A DNA stretch of 64,000 nucleotides from Subtercola lobariae (lineage in GTDB: Bacteria; Actinomycetota; Actinomycetes; Actinomycetales; Microbacteriaceae), in NCBI RefSeq assembly GCF_014640255.1, contig NZ_BMGP01000001.1:186001-250000 (forward strand), written 5' to 3'. Of this stretch, positions 1 to 8,432 are shown piece by piece. A program made the translations under genes and the position numbers. The stretch's first letter is position 1. Every line of letters begins with the position of its first letter. The notes below the pieces were generated by a model. That model did no database searches, was not told where the DNA came from, and saw only the letters and a list, made by a program, of their open reading frames with translations.

Positions 1-788
1 GGGCGAAGCCGGGGCTGGCGTATGACACGTCGATCGGCTGGCGGTTTCCGAACCCGGAGTTTCTAAAGCGCGACAAGTTCACGTTCAGCATGCCCGAAAC
101 GGGCGAAGAGGTGGGCATTCAAGAGGGCATCTCGCGGGAGGATGCCGATGCCTTCTCGCTGCGATCGCACCAGCGCGCGCTCGCAGCTGCGGCCGCTGGG
201 CACTTCGATGACGAGATCGTTTCGGTGCCGACGAAGGCCGGGCTGGTCACCGCTGATGAGGGGCCGCGCGCCAACACGTCGCTCGAAGTTCTTGCGGGCC
301 TGCGCCCAGTGGTCAAGGGCGGAACGCTCGTGACGGCCGGAAATGCATCGCCGCTGAACGACGGGGCCGCCGCGATTCTGGTGGCGAGCGAGTCGGCCGT
401 CGAGCGATTCGGGCTGACGCCGCGTGCTCGGGTCATCGGCGGGTCGTCGGCGGGGGTCTCGCCCGAAGTTATGGGGCTCGGGCCGGTTCCGGCCGTTCAG
501 AAGCTGATGGCACGCACCGGGCTGTCGCTTGACAGCATCGGTGCCATCGAGCTGAACGAAGCGTTTGCGACGCAAGCGCTCGCCGTGGTTCGCCGCCTCG
601 GGCTCGACGAGTCGATCGTGAACGCTGACGGGGGCGCTATTGCGCTCGGGCATCCACTTGGCGCATCGGGCACCCGGATTCTCGTTACTCTGCTGGGCCG
701 CATGCAGCGCGAAGGCGCAGCGCGCGGCCTCGCGACCATGTGCGTAGGCGTCGGCCAAGGCGCGGCGCTCGTGGTCGAGGCGGTGTAG
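1..788 (+). CDS. paaJ: 3-oxoacyl-CoA thiolase, PaaJ-like (5' end outside the window)
   Basis: Thiolase for the last step of the phenylacetate pathway, cleaving 3-oxoadipyl-CoA (and 3-oxo-5,6-dehydrosuberyl-CoA) to acetyl-CoA and succinyl-CoA. The open frame enters from the left edge at base 3, so the N-terminal half with the acyl-accepting cysteine is missing. What remains shows the C-terminal thiolase signatures: LNEAFATQA, the [16 protein letters not shown] block carrying the catalytic His, and the final CVGVGQGAA segment with the second catalytic Cys. The assignment to paaJ rather than a generic acetyl-CoA acetyltransferase rests on its position directly before paaF-paaH-paaI-paaZ; the sequence alone fits either. 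About 150 bases separate it from paaF. Confidence 0.78.
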   Translation, partial: AKPGLAYDTSIGWRFPNPEFLKRDKFTFSMPETGEEVGIQEGISREDADAFSLRSHQRALAAAAAGHFDDEIVSVPTKAGLVTADEGPRANTSLEVLAGLRPVVKGGTLVTAGNASPLNDGAAAILVASESAVERFGLTPRARVIGGSSAGVSPEVMGLGPVPAVQKLMARTGLSLDSIGAIELNEAFATQALAVVRRLGLDESIVNADGGAIALGHPLGASGTRILVTLLGRMQREGAARGLATMCVGVGQGAALVVEAV

Positions 789-937
789 CGGATGCTCGTG
801 AATACTCGCGTCGCTCGCTTTGACTCGGTGCCCGCTTGTGTATCTGCGGCGCAGCAACCGCACACGAGGGGCGCGCTTCGAGCCCGCGCCGCAGGGTCGC
901 CCCGAGTCGGGCACACTCGTCGAAGGGGTGCCGACGC

Positions 938-1693
938 ATGACTGAGCTACCCGAGTTGAGCACTCTGCGGGTCGTGGATGATCGCGCCGACCGTTTGCAT
1001 ATCGCGCTGAACCGCCCCGAAGTTCGCAACGCCATCGACCTGACCATGGTGACGGAGATGCACGCCGTGTGTGCTGACCTCGAGCGGTCGCCGCGCATTC
1101 TCATCGTGTCAGGCGGCGACGGAGTGTTTGCCTCAGGTGCCGACATCGCGCAGCTGCGCGAACGCCGGCGCGATGACGCCCTTGCCGGAATCAACTCCCG
1201 CATCATGGTGCGCATTGCGGCGCTGCCGCTGCCGGTGATCGCCGCGATCGATGGCTGGGCGCTGGGCGGCGGCGCAGAGCTTGCGTATGCGGCCGACTTT
1301 CGCGTCGCCTCGTCGAGGGCGAAGATCGGCAACCCCGAGACGAGCCTCGGAATCGTCGCGGCGGCCGGCGCGACCTGGCGGCTCGTCGAACTCGTGGGGG
1401 AGCCGCTGGCCAAAGAGATACTGCTCGCGGGGCGAGTACTCGACGCCTCCGAAGCGCTCGCGGCCCGTCTCGTCTCGTCGGTGCACGAGCCCGCCGAGTT
1501 GCTGGCGGCAGCGGATGCCCTTGCCGACCGCATCGCGAAACAAGACCCCCTGGCACTGCGCTTCACGAAGAGCATGATCCACGCGCCGCGTACGGCGCAC
1601 CCCGCCATCGACGAGCAGGCGCAGGCCGTGCTCTTCGAAAGCGACGCGAAGTTCGAGCGTATGACAGCGTTCCTCGAGAGGAAGACACGATGA
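938..1693 (+). CDS. paaF: enoyl-CoA hydratase (PaaF-like)
   Basis: Crotonase-fold protein of 251 residues, proposed to hydrate 2,3-dehydroadipyl-CoA to 3-hydroxyadipyl-CoA. The oxyanion-hole segment FASGADIAQLRER and the second crotonase block, WALGGGAELAYAADFRVAS followed by NPETSLGIV with a candidate catalytic Glu, are visible. The frame is open further upstream, but the ATG at 938 is preferred: GAAGGGG precedes it at a good distance and homologous N-termini start close to this point. It overlaps paaH by the ATGA at 1690-1693, so translation is probably coupled. Context with paaH, paaI, paaZ decides the name; crotonases are hard to tell apart by sequence. Confidence 0.85.
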   Translation: MTELPELSTLRVVDDRADRLHIALNRPEVRNAIDLTMVTEMHAVCADLERSPRILIVSGGDGVFASGADIAQLRERRRDDALAGINSRIMVRIAALPLPVIAAIDGWALGGGAELAYAADFRVASSRAKIGNPETSLGIVAAAGATWRLVELVGEPLAKEILLAGRVLDASEALAARLVSSVHEPAELLAAADALADRIAKQDPLALRFTKSMIHAPRTAHPAIDEQAQAVLFESDAKFERMTAFLERKTR

Positions 1694-2589
1694 GCTCCGT
1701 GCCCGACGTGGCGGATGTGCTCGAGGTAGTAGCCGTGCCCGACGTCGTGGGTGTGCTCGGCGGGGGCCGCATGGGCGTGGGAATCGCTCATGCGTTTCTG
1801 CTCGCGGGCAGCAGGGCGATCATCCTGGAGCGTGACGATGCTGCGGCAGCGCACGCACGCGAGGCGTTCATCAGTGCTCTTCTGAAGAGCGTTTCTCGAG
1901 GCACGACGAACGAGAATGCCGACGCGCTGCGCGATCGCATCGACGTCACCACCGACGTTTCTGCGTTCGCCAGCGCAGGGCTCGTCGTGGAGGCGGTTCC
2001 CGAAGACTTCGCGCTCAAGTCGTCGATGTTGCAGCGGGTTGAGGCGGTGCTCGGTGACGACGCGTGGCTCGCCTCGAACACGTCATCGCTCTCGATCGAC
2101 GACCTTGCCGCGACCCTCAGCCGGCCTGAGCGGTTCTGCGGGCTGCACTTCTTCAACCCCGTTCCGTCGTCGACGCTCGTTGAGATCGTGCGCGGCGAGG
2201 CCAGCCTGCCGTCGCTCATCGAGGCCGCTCAGGGCTGGGTCGAAGCGCTCGGCAAGACGCCCATCACGGTGAAGAACTCGCCGGGGTTCGCCAGCTCGAG
2301 GCTCGGTGTGGTCATTGCGATCGAGGCGATCAGGATGCTCGAAGAGGGCGTCGCTTCGGCCGAAGACATCGACGCGGCCATGGTTTTGGGCTACAAATTT
2401 CCCGTAGGCCCGCTGCGGCTCACCGATCTCGTGGGCCTCGACGTTCGGCTCGGAATCTCGGAGTACCTCGCCTCGACACTGGGTTCGCGGTTCGAACCGC
2501 CCGCGCTGCTGCGCGAGAAGGTGGCCGAGGGCAAGCTCGGCCGCAAGAGCGGCGAGGGCTTCTTCGTGTGGGCCGACGGGGAGGCGTGA
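1690..2589 (+). CDS. paaH: 3-hydroxyacyl-CoA dehydrogenase (PaaH-like)
   Basis: NAD-dependent dehydrogenase of 299 residues that would oxidise 3-hydroxyadipyl-CoA to 3-oxoadipyl-CoA. The Rossmann motif GVLGGGRMGVGIAHAFLLAG lies near residue 20, followed by the catalytic-domain features SNTSSLSIDDLA, FCGLHFFNPVP (catalytic His) and VKNSPGFASSRLG. The C-terminal half, including KFPVGPLRLTDLVGLD and GRKSGEGFF, is the dimerisation domain. A short leader of about 18 residues (VPDV occurs twice) precedes the Rossmann fold and is unusual. The gene is sandwiched between paaF (4-base overlap) and paaI (3-base gap), consistent with one polycistronic unit. Confidence 0.88.
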   Translation: MSSVPDVADVLEVVAVPDVVGVLGGGRMGVGIAHAFLLAGSRAIILERDDAAAAHAREAFISALLKSVSRGTTNENADALRDRIDVTTDVSAFASAGLVVEAVPEDFALKSSMLQRVEAVLGDDAWLASNTSSLSIDDLAATLSRPERFCGLHFFNPVPSSTLVEIVRGEASLPSLIEAAQGWVEALGKTPITVKNSPGFASSRLGVVIAIEAIRMLEEGVASAEDIDAAMVLGYKFPVGPLRLTDLVGLDVRLGISEYLASTLGSRFEPPALLREKVAEGKLGRKSGEGFFVWADGEA

Positions 2590-2592
2590 GCG

Positions 2593-3108
2593 ATGAGTGA
2601 GGTGCGGGCGCGTCTGGGTCGGCCGGGTGAGAGCGGTCGGCCGGGTCAGCCGGAACAGTCGGGCCGGCCGGGCCAGCCGGGCCATAAGAGTGAGCCGGGT
2701 CAGAGCGGCCAGCCGGCTTCGCCGTGGGTCATCGAGCTCGGCGAGCTCGACCGCAAGATGGGCATCGTGGTGCTCGAGCAGTCGGCCGAACGAGTGGTGG
2801 CGACGATGCCGGTGAGCGGCAATACCCAGTCGTTCGGGCTGTTGCACGGGGGAGCATCCGTCGCCCTCGGTGAAGCGCTCGGATCGTGGGCCGCGGTGAT
2901 CCACGCCTCGACGCTCGGTAAGAGCGCGGTGGGGCTCGACATCAACGCGACGCATCACAAGGGTGCGCGAGGCGGCACTATTACGGGCGTCGCCACCGCC
3001 ATTTCGCTCGGCCGCACCATCGCCTCGCATGAAGTCGTGATCAGCAACGAGGCGGGCGAGCGGCTCTGCACTGTGCGAATCACGAACCTCATCGTCGCGG
3101 CGATGTAA
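2593..3108 (+). CDS. paaI: hydroxyphenylacetyl-CoA thioesterase (PaaI-like)
   Basis: Hotdog-fold acyl-CoA thioesterase of 171 residues, thought to release CoA from stalled phenylacetate pathway intermediates. The PaaI core begins about residue 40 and holds the signature FGLLHGGASVALGEALGSWA and the segment VGLDINATHHKGARGGTITG. The family usually starts near that core; here residues 8-40 are a low-complexity extension of repeated GRPGQPG-like units, encoded by a tandem DNA repeat. The gene starts three bases after paaH, and paaZ follows after about 30 bases. Confidence 0.88.
   Translation: MSEVRARLGRPGESGRPGQPEQSGRPGQPGHKSEPGQSGQPASPWVIELGELDRKMGIVVLEQSAERVVATMPVSGNTQSFGLLHGGASVALGEALGSWAAVIHASTLGKSAVGLDINATHHKGARGGTITGVATAISLGRTIASHEVVISNEAGERLCTVRITNLIVAAM
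2622..2712 (+). repeat. tandem GGCCGG(G/C)CAG-type repeat inside paaI
   Basis: Several imperfect units of about 9-15 bases (variants of GGCCGGGTCAGCCGG) run in frame at the 5' end of paaI and encode Gly-Arg-Pro-Gly-Gln-Pro repeats. The hotdog core lies downstream, so the repeat adds a flexible N-terminal tail without disrupting the enzyme. Confidence 0.75.
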
Positions 3109-3140
3109 CCTCTGCAGTTTCAGCAATCGAAGGGCACGTC

Positions 3141-5369
3141 ATGACCACCACCGAAACCTCCACGCTCGTAGCGGCGACGTCGGCCACCGAGGTGCCGCTG
3201 CTGCCCAGTTTTGTCGAGGGCGAGTGGTGGAGCCCGGGGGTGGATGCCCGGGCATCCGCTGCCCCGGTGCGCGACGCCTCGACGGGTGAACTCGTCTCGC
3301 TGGTCTCGAGTGCGGGTCTCGACGTCGAAGCCGCAGTCAGGTACGCCCGCACCGTCGGGCAGAAGAGCCTCGGCGCGCTCACCTTTCACCAGCGCGCGCT
3401 CATTCTGAAGGCGCTCGGCGCCTACCTCACCGAGCACAAGGCGGAGCTCTACGCCGTCAGCACCCAGACCGGCGCGACGAAGCGCGACTCGGGGGTCGAT
3501 ATCGACGGCGGAATCGGCGTGCTCTTCACCTACGGCTCGAAGGGCCGGCGCGAGCTGCCGAACTCGACCGTCATCGTCGATGGAGCACCCGAGAACCTCG
3601 CGCGCGACGGGTCGTTCGGCGGGCAGCACGTGTACACGCGGGTGCCTGGTGTGGCGTTTCAGGTGAACGCCTTCAACTTTCCGGTGTGGGGCATGCTCGA
3701 GAAGTTCGCTCCTGCGTTTCTGGCCGGGGTGCCGAGCATCGCGAAGCCGGCGACGCCGACCGCCTACCTCACCGAGGCGTGCGTGCGGCTGATGGATGCA
3801 TCGGGGCTGCTGCCTTCGGGTTCGCTGCAGCTGATCTCGGGCTCGGTGCGCGGCTTTCTCGACCACCTCGACTTGCGCGACCGGGTCGGGTTCACGGGGT
3901 CGGCCTCGACGGCCCGCTCACTCTTCGAGCATGCGAACGTCATTTCGGGTGGGGTGGGGCTCACGGCCGAGACCGACTCGCTGAATGCCGCGATCTTGGG
4001 CCCGGATGCCGCGCCCGGCACCCCTGAGTTCGATGCGTTCGTGGCGTCTGTCGTCACCGAGATCACCTCGAAGGCGGGGCAGAAGTGCACGTGCATCCGG
4101 CGCGTCATCGTTCCGCGTGCGCAGATGGACGCCGTCATCGACGCAGTGGGCGCGCGCATCACGGCCCGCACCGTAGTGGGCGACCCGCGCGCTGACGGCG
4201 TCACCATGGGGCCGCTCGCGAGCATCGAGCAGCGCGACGAAGTGCTGCGCTCGATCGACGCGCTGCTGGCGGGCGGCGGGCGCATCGCGTTCGCTGCTGA
4301 TGATGCTGCTGCTGAGGGCGAGCAGCGCGCCGCGTTCACAGGGCCGCAGGTTGTGCGTGCCGACGGCAGCGTGGGGGAGTCGCCCGATGGCGCGTTTCTT
4401 GCGCCCGTCGTGCTGCGGTTCGACGACTCCGACTCGGCGGCCGTGCACGAGATCGAGGCCTTCGGGCCGGTGTGCTCGGTGATCGGGTACGACGATGTCG
4501 ACGACGCCGTTCGCCTCGCGAACCTCGGTGGTGGCTCGCTGGTTGCCACGATCGCGAGCGTCGACCCGGCCGCCGTGGCGACGTTATTCGGCGGAATCGC
4601 TCCCTTCCACGGGCGCGTACTCGTGCTCGACCGCGACGACGCGCGCACGAGCACCGGGCACGGGTCACCCGTTCCGCACCTGGTGCACGGCGGCCCCGGG
4701 CGTGCGGGCGGGGGTGAGGAGCTCGGCGGAATCCGCGCCGTGAAGCACTTCATGCAACGAACCGCGGTGCAAGGCACGCCCGCAGTACTCACCGCGCTGA
4801 CGGGCGAGTGGCGTGAAGGCGCGCCCACGAGTCAGTCGGGCGCGGGTGCAGCCCCGGCGTCGGCTGACGAAGAGAGCGTCGACTCGGTTGACGAGAGTGG
4901 TGCGGCAGGCGTGAGCGCTGCCGAGCATCCGTTCAGAAAGCCGCTGTCACGGCTGCGGTTAGGCGACGCCGTGGCTTCGGATGCCCGTGAGATCACCCTC
5001 GACGACATCAGCCACTTCGCCGAATTCACTGGCGACACCTTCTATGCGCACACGAACGAGGAGGCCGCGGCGGCGAATCCCTTCTTTCCGGGGCGTGTCG
5101 CCCACGGCTACCTGCTGCTCTCGTGGGCGGCCGGACTCTTCGTCGACCCGGAGCCCGGGCCCGTCTTGGCGAACTACGGCCTCGAGAACCTGCGCTTCGT
5201 CACCCCCGTCTCGCCCGGTGACCGCGTGCACGTGACCCTCACCGCCAAGCAGATCACCCCGCGCGAGAACGAATCGTATGGCGAGGTGCGCTGGGACGCC
5301 GTGCTGCGCAACCAACACGACGAGCCCGTGGCAACCTACGACGTTCTCACCCTCGTCTCCAAGGAGTAG
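3141..5369 (+). CDS. paaZ: bifunctional oxepin-CoA hydrolase / 3-oxo-5,6-dehydrosuberyl-CoA semialdehyde dehydrogenase (PaaZ)
   Basis: Two-domain ring-opening enzyme of 742 residues. Residues 1 to about 545 are an aldehyde dehydrogenase: the general-base Glu is in GGVGLTAETDSLNAA and the nucleophilic Cys in TSKAGQKCTCIRRVIVPR, matching the PaaZ pattern. Residues about 600-742 are a MaoC-type (R)-hydratase domain with SHFAEFTGDTFYAH and FFPGRVAHGYLLLS, which opens the oxepin-CoA ring. The roughly 50-residue Ala/Ser/Glu-rich linker (SGAGAAPASADEESV) is longer than usual. GAAGGG lies before the ATG. The gene ends the first paa block; a decayed unrelated gene follows. Confidence 0.93.
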   Translation: MTTTETSTLVAATSATEVPLLPSFVEGEWWSPGVDARASAAPVRDASTGELVSLVSSAGLDVEAAVRYARTVGQKSLGALTFHQRALILKALGAYLTEHKAELYAVSTQTGATKRDSGVDIDGGIGVLFTYGSKGRRELPNSTVIVDGAPENLARDGSFGGQHVYTRVPGVAFQVNAFNFPVWGMLEKFAPAFLAGVPSIAKPATPTAYLTEACVRLMDASGLLPSGSLQLISGSVRGFLDHLDLRDRVGFTGSASTARSLFEHANVISGGVGLTAETDSLNAAILGPDAAPGTPEFDAFVASVVTEITSKAGQKCTCIRRVIVPRAQMDAVIDAVGARITARTVVGDPRADGVTMGPLASIEQRDEVLRSIDALLAGGGRIAFAADDAAAEGEQRAAFTGPQVVRADGSVGESPDGAFLAPVVLRFDDSDSAAVHEIEAFGPVCSVIGYDDVDDAVRLANLGGGSLVATIASVDPAAVATLFGGIAPFHGRVLVLDRDDARTSTGHGSPVPHLVHGGPGRAGGGEELGGIRAVKHFMQRTAVQGTPAVLTALTGEWREGAPTSQSGAGAAPASADEESVDSVDESGAAGVSAAEHPFRKPLSRLRLGDAVASDAREITLDDISHFAEFTGDTFYAHTNEEAAAANPFFPGRVAHGYLLLSWAAGLFVDPEPGPVLANYGLENLRFVTPVSPGDRVHVTLTAKQITPRENESYGEVRWDAVLRNQHDEPVATYDVLTLVSKE

Positions 5370-5403
5370 CCTGACCCGAGTCTGAAGGTGAATATAACTC
5401 GCC

Positions 5404-5409
5404 TATAAT
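5404..5409 (+). promoter_or_regulatory. TATAAT -10 element, possibly for a leaderless transcript
   Basis: A perfect TATAAT hexamer ends seven bases before the ATG at 5416 of the DUF1016 remnant. With the usual -10 to start-site distance, transcription would begin at or next to that ATG, giving a leaderless mRNA, which is common in actinobacteria. No convincing -35 box is seen, and there is no Shine-Dalgarno sequence. Confidence 0.5.
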
Positions 5410-5415
5410 CGGTGG

Positions 5416-6266
5416 ATGAGCGAGTTCACGACTGACGGCACTCGACAAGAGGCCATGCCGTCGAATTACAGCGCCGTGTTCGGCGAAGTGAAACGGCGTC
5501 TGCATGAGTCGCGGTATAGGGTGCAACGTGTCGTGAATGCTGAACTCATTCACCTGTATTGGCAGATCGGCAAAACCCTGGTAATCGAGACCGCGAGCCA
5601 GGGGTGGGGCGGCAAAGTGCTCGATCGTCTCTCCTCCGATCTGAAGGCGGAGTTTCCCGGAACGACCGGGTTCTCAGTCACAAACCTGAAGTACATGCGG
5701 TCATTTGCAGAGACCTGGCCCGACGAGACCTCAATTGGTCCACAGCTTGTGGACCAATTGCCTTGGGGGCACGTGAGAGTACTGGTCAGCAGCTTCAACG
5801 ATGCCGAGCTCCCGAGATTGAAAACGCTATGGTCGAGCGCATCAGCCACACCCTTGGCGAATTCGGCACGGGCTTCGCCTACGTGGGGCGGCAAATTCAC
5901 GTCGCTGTCGCAGGCGACGACTTCTACATAGACTTGCTTTTCTTTCATGTCGACCAGCTTCGCTACGTCGTGGTTGAGCTCAAGGTAGGGAAGTTCAAGT
6001 CGGAATACTCGGGCCAACTCGGTTTTTAGGTGACCCTCGTTGATGATGTTCTTCGCAAACCAAATCACCAACCGACTGTCGGTCTGTTGCTGTGCAGCAA
6101 CAAGAACGACCGCGTGGTGCGTTACGCGTTAGGGGGCAGTTCCAAGCCAGTCGCTATCGCGAGCTATGACCTCCTCCCGCACCCCGAGAAAGCGGCGCTA
6201 CCCTCCGAGGAATTGCTCGTGCGTGCATTCGAGCCAATGACGCCCGACAGTTTGAATGGAGGCTAG
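5416..6266 (+). pseudogene. decayed DUF1016 / YhcG-type PDDEXK nuclease gene
   Basis: The first frame (from 5416) encodes the DUF1016 N-terminal domain: VNAELIHLYWQIGKTLV, WGGKVLDRLSSDLKAEFPG, FSVTNLKYMRSF, LPWGHVRVLV. Near 5800 homology jumps to another frame that gives the C-terminal nuclease half: FAYVGRQIHVAVAGDDFYIDLLFFH and VVVELKVGKFKSEYSGQLGF, the PDDEXK-like core. An intact gene has roughly 150 more residues between the two parts, so an internal deletion caused the frameshift. A TAG at 6027-6029 then interrupts the conserved stretch; NHQPTVGLLLCSNKNDRVVRYAL continues in the same frame after it to 6266. Family members occur as nuclease accessory or defence-linked genes. The remnant splits the paa cluster and overlaps the convergent regulator gene by four bases. 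Confidence 0.85.
5732..5760. repeat. perfect 13-bp inverted repeat with 3-base loop
   Basis: CAATTGGTCCACA and its exact complement are separated by GCT. The hairpin lies in the N-terminal part of the DUF1016 remnant, shortly before the codons for LPWGH. No T-run follows, so it is not a standard terminator. Confidence 0.8.
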
Positions 6267-6898
6267 GCGGGGCGGTGCAAGCCGTCGAAGGCCACCGAGA
6301 TGACGTCGTCGGCGAGTTGGGCGGGCGTGAGGGTGCCGCCGGGCTTGTACCACTCCACGATGGAGTTGATCATGCCGAAGAGCAGTCGCGTGATGGTTCC
6401 CGAGTCGACATCGGCACGCAGCGAGCCGTCGGCGCGAGCCTGATCGACGAGCTGCGAAACCTGGTGGTCGAAGGCGCGGCGTCGTTCGAGGGCGTTGCGT
6501 TCGATCTCGGTGTTGCCGCGCAGGCGCAGCAGCAGGGTGACGTAGGGCAGATCATCGACCAGCACCTGCACGGCCCCGCGCAGCACGAACCGCAGCCGAT
6601 CTTCGGCCGGGCCCGCGGTGGCGCCGGGCAGAGTCAGGATGCCCTCCAGCCCCCCGAGCGCACGCTCGAGCGCGAGGCGCAGCAGATCTTCTTTGCCGCT
6701 GACGTGATAGTAGACGGCCGACTTGCTCGTGCCGAGGCGCTCAGCGAGAAGCCCCATCGAGGTGGCGTCGTAGCCGTAGTCGTTGAAGGCACCCACAGCG
6801 ATGTCGAGCACCGCCGGCAAGTCGTAGGCCGCGCGCCCGTTGCGCCCGTTGCCGCCGCCCGTGGGCGTGACGGTCTCGGGGCTGGATGCACGGTTCAT
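6263..6898 (-). CDS. paaR: TetR-family transcriptional regulator, PaaR-like
   Basis: Repressor of about 211 residues placed divergently from paaA. The N-terminal helix-turn-helix (residues about 25-70) contains YGYDATSMGLLAERLGTSKSAVYYHVSGKEDLL, the classical TetR recognition pattern; the C-terminal ligand domain has LLFGMINSIVEWYKPGGTL, typical of actinobacterial PaaR-type proteins that sense phenylacetyl-CoA. The frame allows a GTG at 6904 six bases further out; the ATG at 6898 is chosen as the more conventional start. A candidate operator lies at 6956-6973. The 3' end overlaps the convergent DUF1016 remnant. The regulatory assignment is inference from position and family. Confidence 0.85.
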   Translation of the reverse strand: MNRASSPETVTPTGGGNGRNGRAAYDLPAVLDIAVGAFNDYGYDATSMGLLAERLGTSKSAVYYHVSGKEDLLRLALERALGGLEGILTLPGATAGPAEDRLRFVLRGAVQVLVDDLPYVTLLLRLRGNTEIERNALERRRAFDHQVSQLVDQARADGSLRADVDSGTITRLLFGMINSIVEWYKPGGTLTPAQLADDVISVAFDGLHRPA

Positions 6899-6955
6899 TT
6901 GCACTCGACTCTAGCCGAATTGGCTACTTGCCCCGCGCTCCCACACGTGATAGTT

Positions 6956-6973
6956 TTACTGAACGATCGGTAA
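6956..6973. promoter_or_regulatory. candidate PaaR operator before paaA
   Basis: TTACTGAACGATCGGTAA is an 18-bp imperfect palindrome (14 of 18 positions symmetric) with the outer half-sites TTAC and GTAA. It resembles the TTACNGACC-type sites known for TetR regulators of paa genes. It sits about 40 bases before the paaA start and in the spacer shared with the divergent regulator, so it could repress both. Confidence 0.7.
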
Positions 6974-7012
6974 GTAGTGAGGCTTCGATGAGCCTCAGAC
7001 GAGGAGACTCTG

Positions 7013-8068
7013 ATGGACGTATTCGAAGCCCCCGGCACCGCGCCCGAGTCGGCGGCAGCCACGCAGACCGCCGCAGCCTCGACCGGCGCGCCGACCGCAG
7101 AAGACGAGCAGGGCCTCGCCCGCTTCCTCGAGTTGATCGAAAGCGACGCGCGCGTCGAACCCACCGACTGGATGCCCGCTGCCTACCGCAAGACCCTCGT
7201 GAGGCAGATCTCGCAGCACGCGCACTCCGAGATCATCGGCATGCAGCCCGAGGGCAACTGGATCACGCGCGCCCCCAGCCTCAAGCGCAAAGCCATTCTC
7301 ATGGCGAAGGTGCAAGACGAAGCGGGGCACGGCCTCTACCTCTACTCCGCCGCCCAGACGCTCGGCACCGATCGCGACACCATGTTCGAGCAGCTGATCA
7401 CGGGCAAGGCTAAGTACTCCTCGATCTTCAACTACCTCACGCCCACCTGGGCCGATATGGGTTCCATCGGCTGGCTCGTCGACGGGGCAGCCATTTGTAA
7501 CCAGGTGCCGCTCTGCCGGGCATCCTATGGGCCCTACGGCCGCGCCATGGTTCGCATCTGCAAAGAAGAGAGCTTCCACCAGCGTCAGGGCTTCGAGATT
7601 CTGCTCAGCCTCATGAACGGTACGGATGCTCAGCGGCAGATGGCGCAAGAATCGGTCAACCGCTGGTACGCCCCGGCGCTCATGATGTTCGGGCCGCCCG
7701 ACGAAGACTCGCCCAACTCGCAGCAGAGTATGGCGTGGAAGATCAAACGCTTCAGCAACGACGACCTGCGCCAGCGCTTCGTCGACATGTTGGTTCCGCA
7801 GGCCGAGATTCTGGGTGTGACGCTGCCCGACCCCGATCTGAAGTTCAACGAGGAGACCGGGCACTACGACTTCGGCGAGCTCGACTGGTCGGAGTTCTAC
7901 GAGGTGCTGAAGGGAAATGGCCAGGCCAACACGGTTCGTGTGGCCAAGCGCCGCGCCGCCCACGAGAACGGTGCGTGGGTTCGCGAGGCAGCTCGTGCCT
8001 ATGCCGACAAGCAGGCCGCAGCTGCCGAGGCCGCAGCGCTCGCCGCGAACGAGATGGTGGCCGCCTGA
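7013..8068 (+). CDS. paaA: phenylacetyl-CoA 1,2-epoxidase subunit A (PaaA)
   Basis: Catalytic di-iron subunit of the ring 1,2-epoxidase, 351 residues. Carboxylate-bridged iron ligands are visible in the helices with [15 protein letters not shown] (E-I-I-G), [14 protein letters not shown] (DEAGH) and [13 protein letters not shown] (EESFH). The first 30 residues are an Ala/Thr-rich extension not present in E. coli PaaA. GAGGAGACTCTG before the ATG provides the ribosome site. It is the first gene of the paaABCDEG unit, 55 bases downstream of paaB's partner spacer, and is preceded by the palindromic operator at 6956-6973. Confidence 0.97.
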   Translation: MDVFEAPGTAPESAAATQTAAASTGAPTAEDEQGLARFLELIESDARVEPTDWMPAAYRKTLVRQISQHAHSEIIGMQPEGNWITRAPSLKRKAILMAKVQDEAGHGLYLYSAAQTLGTDRDTMFEQLITGKAKYSSIFNYLTPTWADMGSIGWLVDGAAICNQVPLCRASYGPYGRAMVRICKEESFHQRQGFEILLSLMNGTDAQRQMAQESVNRWYAPALMMFGPPDEDSPNSQQSMAWKIKRFSNDDLRQRFVDMLVPQAEILGVTLPDPDLKFNEETGHYDFGELDWSEFYEVLKGNGQANTVRVAKRRAAHENGAWVREAARAYADKQAAAAEAAALAANEMVAA

Positions 8069-8123
8069 TGGATGCCCGTGCATCCGCTCGCCCACGAGCC
8101 GTAACGACGAAGGAGAACCGCTG

Positions 8124-8432
8124 ATGCCGAGCCCCGGAGATTCAGGCGCCCGCGAAGAGTGGCCCCTGTGGGAGGTGTTCGTGCGGTCATCTCGTGGCCT
8201 CTCACACGTGCACGCCGGGTCGCTGCACGCGCCCGACGAAACGATGGCGGTGCGTAACGCGCGCGATTTGTACACCCGTCGCAACGAGGGAGTTTCGGTG
8301 TGGGTGGTTCGGGCATCCGACATCACCGCATCAGACCCTGACGCGAAGGGCGCGTTCTTCGAGTCGCCGCAGGGCAAAGACTTCAGGCACGCCATCTACT
8401 ACACGAAGTCTGAAGGGGTGGCGCACCTGTGA
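8124..8432 (+). CDS. paaB: phenylacetyl-CoA epoxidase subunit B (PaaB)
   Basis: Small subunit of 102 residues that bridges PaaAC heterodimers in the epoxidase. EEWPLWEVFVRSSRGLSHVH and LHAPDETMAVRNARDLYTRR are diagnostic of the family, as is the GVSVWVVRASDI strand. AAGGAG at 8110-8115 fixes the ATG at 8124, although the frame is open much further upstream through the end of paaA. It overlaps paaC by GTGA at 8429-8432. Confidence 0.95.
   Translation: MPSPGDSGAREEWPLWEVFVRSSRGLSHVHAGSLHAPDETMAVRNARDLYTRRNEGVSVWVVRASDITASDPDAKGAFFESPQGKDFRHAIYYTKSEGVAHL

Noticed and set aside
5416-6266. Programmed frameshift in the DUF1016 gene
   Set aside because: About 150 residues are missing at the junction and there is an additional in-frame TAG, which fits decay rather than recoding.
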